NCBI RefSeq assembly: GCF_020497125.1
Contig: NC_059087.1
Span: 17,641,925-17,705,924 of the forward strand
DNA from: Mauremys mutica
Taxonomy: Eukaryota > Chordata > Testudines > Geoemydidae
Direction: 5' to 3'
Length of the DNA stretch: 64,000 nucleotides
Below, in pieces: positions 59,749 to 64,000 of the stretch (position 1 is its first letter; each line of letters opens with the position of its first letter). Below the pieces are notes generated by a model, which saw only the letters and a list, made by a program, of their open reading frames with translations, was not told where the DNA came from and searched no databases. A program made the translations under genes and the position numbers.

Positions 59749-60231
59749 TATTTCCCCAGATTTTCCCTGAAGGGCCTGGTCTAAGGGAAACTGCTGAACA
59801 GCATTAACCAGAGACAGAAGAGGAGAGAGCCCGGCCAGAATGGGACACTCCTGAAAGGGGCAGTACCAGAATGGCCCCACATCTTTCATGAGTGATAAGC
59901 TTTTATTTCTAAAGAAGCTCACAAAGGCAAATGTGAAAATGAGTGGAGGAGCTGGACCTGTTTTCCAAGTGGAATTTGAACATCAAAGCTGTGGCCTGTG
60001 TTCCTACAGAAGGTTGTGGATCTATACTTCAGGGGGGTCCTTTTGGGTCTGGATCTCATTGTGATATCAAGGAGACTAGCTGAGAACAGTTTGGGGATTT
60101 TTTTGGATGTCCTGTGAAAAGCACAGTACTTCAGAGTACACTGAGCAGCGTATTAACCCTGTTCAGGGTTTTTTGCCTGAGGATTGATTGAGGCTCAACA
60201 CTATATTGAATTAGATGAATGAGCCATATAA

Positions 60232-60237
60232 AATAAA
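60232..60237 (+). terminator. HIRA: Proximal poly(A) signal AATAAA
   Basis: Canonical hexamer about 485 nt after the stop codon, in an A/T-rich context. Confidence 0.5.
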
Positions 60238-60557
60238 TTTCATAAAATATTAAGGTATTATGCAGCCAATAGACTCAAACCTGTGAATATAATTATAAGA
60301 GGCTGTTCTAACACAAGGACTATTTTTGTACTAGAATTTGCTAACTTGTAATATGGAATTTTATTTGGCCAATAATCAGGATTTCCCTACAAGTAGCCTT
60401 GTAGGAAATTTAACTCTAATTATGACAGCTATGTTGCTGAATAATTGTACCAAAATTAACCTGTCATCATCTGGTTTTTAATTTTTAACTGTTTGTAAAG
60501 GAGAGATTTTTGGGGGTGGGGGGAATCAAAGAGGGTGGCTCTTTTTGTATGTACAAA

Positions 60558-60563
60558 AATAAA
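60558..60563 (+). terminator. HIRA: Distal poly(A) signal AATAAA
   Basis: Canonical hexamer followed about 12 nt later by CATTGG and an A-run as a plausible cleavage area, with T/G-containing sequence downstream. The likelier main site. Confidence 0.55.
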
Positions 60564-60794
60564 TGAACACTGCATTGGATTAAAAAAAAGATGGCCTTGC
60601 TCTGGATATTCATGTCGTCTTGTAGCAGCATTAAACAGTAATACAGGTTGAATCATGTTAAACATGTATAGAAATCAATATTGAACTAACGTTATCTGGG
60701 TGATCTTTTCTCTCCAAGTGCCAGAGTCGTACATCTTACCACTGATTTTACTGTAGTGATCTAGAACCTTGTTTTTGTAACTACTACAACTTCA

Positions 60795-63720
60795 GGTAGT
60801 GTCCCTATGGGTACTCTACCTGAGGTGTGCATGTGCACCTTCAATCGGAAGATTTCAGTGGCAATACCTGTTCGTCTTGTGCATGCGCCATGTGCATCCT
60901 TGTGTCCCGTACCAAGGATATATGGGCAAGATACTACCGATTCTAAGCACTTGATTAAGAAGGCAGTACACTCTTCATCTTCCACTGCCTCATCGGTACC
61001 TAGACCATCAGTACAAGTGGAACAGTGAGTCCAGCCTTCGATACCTTACACCTCTATGGCTGGGACTCACCAGGACACTGTGTTGGCTCACCCAATACTG
61101 CAAGAGTTCAGGTTCTCAAAGGTACTCCTGCTTATTTCCGAAGCGGCTGAGTCTCCTCTGAGTTCAAGACTTCTTCTGGTACCACACCCAATTTTATCCC
61201 TACTATTTCACCATTCTCCAGGACCACCTGCCTCCCCAGTACTCAACACCTTCTAAAAGATGGCTGATTACTCCTCCATCCCCCAACTCCACCAGACTAT
61301 GAAAGGGAGTTCTTCAGACTCCCAGATTTCTATACAGGGTTCTGCTGACTGCCTACCTACATTTGTTTAGCCAGAACCTGGACTGTTTAGGAACACTTCC
61401 AGGTTTCTACCATCAAAGACCGCCAAATATCCACCTGGTACAACTAACCTTGGATGCGCCCACCATTCCCATATGGTCCTCCCTAGTGGGCATACTGGGA
61501 TCCCTGGGCTATTTACCAGCAACTGGTTTCTGAAGTGCACACTGCTCATGTAGATCATCTCAGGGAACATTCTTCAGCTCCTTCTGTTTCTCATAAACAA
61601 TCTCCAATGAGGATACATTTGAGGACCAAGAAAGGAGAGCTGACGAGGAGGCTGCTCCACATTCTAATATTTCTTCTTCTTCCCCAGTTGAAGTTGTCAT
61701 CCCCTTCGCCATCTCATGATGATTTCAAATACACCTTTACCCCAATATAACGTGACCTGTTATAACACGAATTTGGATATAATGCGGTAAAGCAGTGCTC
61801 CGGGGGAGCGGGGCTGCGCACTCTGGTGGATCAAAGCAAGTTTGATATAATGTGGTCTAACCTATAACGCAGTAAGATTTTTTGGCTCCTGAGGACAGCG
61901 TTATATCGAGGTAGAGGTGTAATTTCAAGATCTGATGAAGATGGCAGCAGACACCCTTCAGATCTCATTAGAAGAATTGCAGGAGACGCAGCACAAATGG
62001 CTCGACATCTTCTATGCACCATCGTCAGCCCTGGTAGCCCTCTCTCTAAATGAAGCACTATTAGAATCTGCTAAGTCTATCTGGCAGACTCCTGCTACTG
62101 CACCCCCTGTTGGCTAAAAGCCCATTGGAAAAGTATTGTCCCAGCTAGGGGCTTGAGTTTTTATTTTCCCACCCCACACCAAATTCTTTAGTCGTGGATG
62201 CAGTGAATGAGCATCATAGACAACACCATTCAAAGACTACATCTAATGACAAGGAGCACAAACTCTTGAACCTTACTTTTCTGCTACTCTGCAATTCCAA
62301 TTGCTAATAATCAGGTGATTCTGGCAAAATATAATCACATTAATTATACAAAGTTTACCTCATTTATTGAATATCTGCTACAAGGGCACAAAGAACAGTT
62401 TCAAGCCATCATTGCAGAAGAGCAGCTCTTGGCTAGAACAATGCTGCAAGCTTCTCCATGTGTGGCTGATATGGCAGCTCGTTCCAGTGTTATAGTTATA
62501 GTAATGCACAGGGCATCATGACTTCATTCCTCATGATTTGCCTCTGATGTCCAGAACTTCCCTTTTATGATCTAAAGTTATTCAGTGACAGCACGCATAA
62601 TGACAAACAACAGGGACAATGTGAACTATATAAGTTGGCAAAGAGGAGCGAGACCCCCTTCCCTCTCTGCTAAGGCCGTGAAATTTTGGAACTCATGCAT
62701 AGGCCTCGATGTCCTGATCTTGGCAGTCTACCTACCCGGTCTCCAAAACACCATAGCCAACAATTTTAGCAGGCACTTCACTCAGGATTACGAGTGGGAA
62801 CTAGACAAATCTTTAGATATTTTTTACCTGGGGATTTCTGAAAACAGATCTTTTCACCACCATAGCTGATCAGAAGTCTGAGCAGTTCTGTTCAAGGGGA
62901 GGCTTGGGTCACCTCTCTCTGGGGATGCCTTTTTTCTTCTTCAAGGCGAAGAATCTCCTAGATGCATTTCCGTTGCTGCCACTGATCCTCAGGGTCCTAA
63001 ACAGAATCGGTCAGGACAAAGCCACAGTCATCTTGATTGGATCAACCTGGCTGAGACAGATGCTTTCCTTACCTTCTTCACCTCTTTTCCTGACCAACCA
63101 TTGATCTTCTGCTGATGCCTAGTCTTTTCTCACACCGGACTCAGGAAATGTCCTTTAACCCACCCTGAACCTGCTGCAGCTCAAGGCCTAGTAGCTAGAT
63201 GGTTCTCAGAGTAAGAACTGTCTTGGTACACAGAGATCCAGGAGGTTCTGCTGAACAGTAGAAAAGATTCATCTTCAGGAATGGAAAAGGTTTTTCCACT
63301 GTTGTGCTCATTGTAGTTTGTCTCCTATTGATGCTCCCATCTCTGAGCTGTTAGGATACTTATTAACTCTAAAGAAAGGAGGACTTATCTTTGAGTTCCG
63401 TTAAAGTTCAACTAGCTAGTATTACAGTATTCCATTCTCCAGCACAAAGCTTCTTGATATTTACTCACCCTGCAATGTTAAGATTTACAAATGGTTTATT
63501 GAACCTCTTCCATAATGTTAGACACCCTACTCCCTCCTGGGACTTAAATTTAGTTCTCAATACTTTGACAAAGCCACCCTTTGAGCCGTTAGCAATTTGC
63601 CCACTTCTGAATCTTTCCATGAAAACCCCATTCCTAGTGGCTAGTATCTCTGCCGGAAGGGTTGGAGGACTCGACATATTTCAGCGTTGAGTCTTTGTTC
63701 ACAATGGCCTCTTAATGAGT
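60795..63720 (+). mobile_element. DIRS-type tyrosine-recombinase retroelement, decayed
   Basis: Broken frames in DIRS order. A GC-moderate 5' region comes first. Gag-like pieces follow, with ALVALSLNEALLESAKSIWQ (about 62030-62090) and FQAIIAEEQLLARTMLQAS (about 62400-62455). RNase H-like pieces with NYISWQRGARPPSLSAKAVK and VYLPGLQNTIANNFSRHF come at about 62620-62790. A recombinase-side region with SSVKVQLASITVFHSPA, WDLNLVLNTLTKPPFEPLA and LNLSMKTPFLVASISAGRV comes at about 63390-63670. The reverse transcriptase is missing between about 62525 and 62585, and stops are frequent, so it is dead. A TA-target MITE sits inside it. The family identity is from remembered protein patterns. Confidence 0.7.
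61730..61921 (+). mobile_element. TA-target MITE, copy 4, inside the DIRS relic
   Basis: Ends TACACCTTTACCCCAATATAAC and ATATCGAGGTAGAGGTGTA with TA borders. The DIRS-like sequence (GATTTCAA) continues on both sides, so it inserted after the retroelement. Confidence 0.9.
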
Positions 63721-64000
63721 GTTCTCTCTCAACAGGATCTAAGTTTTAGTTATAAATAAACCTGCACAGAAGAGGAAAAAAGTAAAATTTGTGTTCTCTG
63801 GGTTCTTTATTATTTTATAAAGATAATCTGAAAGGCTTAAAGTGTTTTACAAAAGAGTTCTCTCCTGTTGGTTTCTTAGATTACAAAATATTCAGATTTT
63901 GTCTACTTCGTTTTTCTTGGAAGTCTGTGGATGACTGGACACTAGTAGGATTATGATCTCAGATTCCAAGCAAGTGAAATCTGATTAAATCAGAGGAAAG
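63721..64000 (+). other. Distal flank without recognised features
   Basis: AT-rich intergenic DNA up to the window edge; no exon or repeat recognised. Confidence 0.4.

Larger units (their letters stand above)
59749..60580 (+). other. HIRA: HIRA 3' untranslated region
   Basis: AT-rich sequence after the stop with no other ORF of note. It ends about 20 nt after the distal AATAAA. An alternative shorter 3'UTR would end near 60255. Confidence 0.7.

Overview
The window is a vertebrate nuclear locus carrying one complete protein-coding gene, HIRA (the WD40 subunit of the histone H3.3 chaperone complex), on the + strand. All 25 coding exons can be placed from base 725 (ATG) to 59748 (TAA). Every junction uses GT-AG, the reading frame closes at each one, and the spliced CDS is 3072 nt (1023 aa, against 1017 in human). 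Host lineage: the intronic repeats look sauropsid, most probably turtle, with a crocodilian as the alternative. They include CR1-type LINEs, an L2 piece, old MIR SINEs, Penelope-like element ends (including the repeat that starts gggtagccgtgttagtctg), a DIRS-type retroelement and many hAT and TA-target MITEs. Turtle is an inference from repeat content, not from a sequence match.

Layout. 1-340: degenerate GC-rich minisatellite. About 280-1050: TATA-less CpG island promoter with an ETS-type site, an E2F-type site and short upstream ORFs, then coding exon 1. 762-15562: a 14.8-kb first intron full of transposon relics, including a CR1-like LINE (about 3490-5990), an L2 fragment, two hAT MITEs and a broken transposon-derived ORF. 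15563-27569: exons 2-9, encoding most of the WD40 propeller. 30101-36776: exons 10-11, the last propeller part. 37394-41438: exons 12-15, with a Q-rich linker, the ASF1-binding B domain and a Ser/Thr-rich linker. 46037-47242: exons 16-17, with a basic KKKKGRPRK segment. 48241-59748: exons 18-25, the C-terminal HIRA domain. 59749 to about 60580: 3'UTR with two poly(A) signals. About 60795-63720: a decayed DIRS-type retroelement carrying a MITE.

How the parts relate. HIRA is the only host gene supported here. The rest of the sequence is introns, regulatory DNA and mobile-element remains. Six hAT-like insertions are delimited by 8-bp target duplications (five perfect, one 7/8). Nesting gives relative ages: one hAT sits inside a LINE reverse transcriptase and another inside a MIR. 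Three Penelope-like fragments keep recognisable but mutated hammerhead-ribozyme architecture. I found no new multi-gene system. The most interesting non-gene signals are those hammerhead relics, a fold-back insertion with perfect 65-bp arms, a transposon nuclease-like pseudogene, a four-copy TA-target MITE family, and a roughly 370-bp duplication shared by introns 9 and 10.
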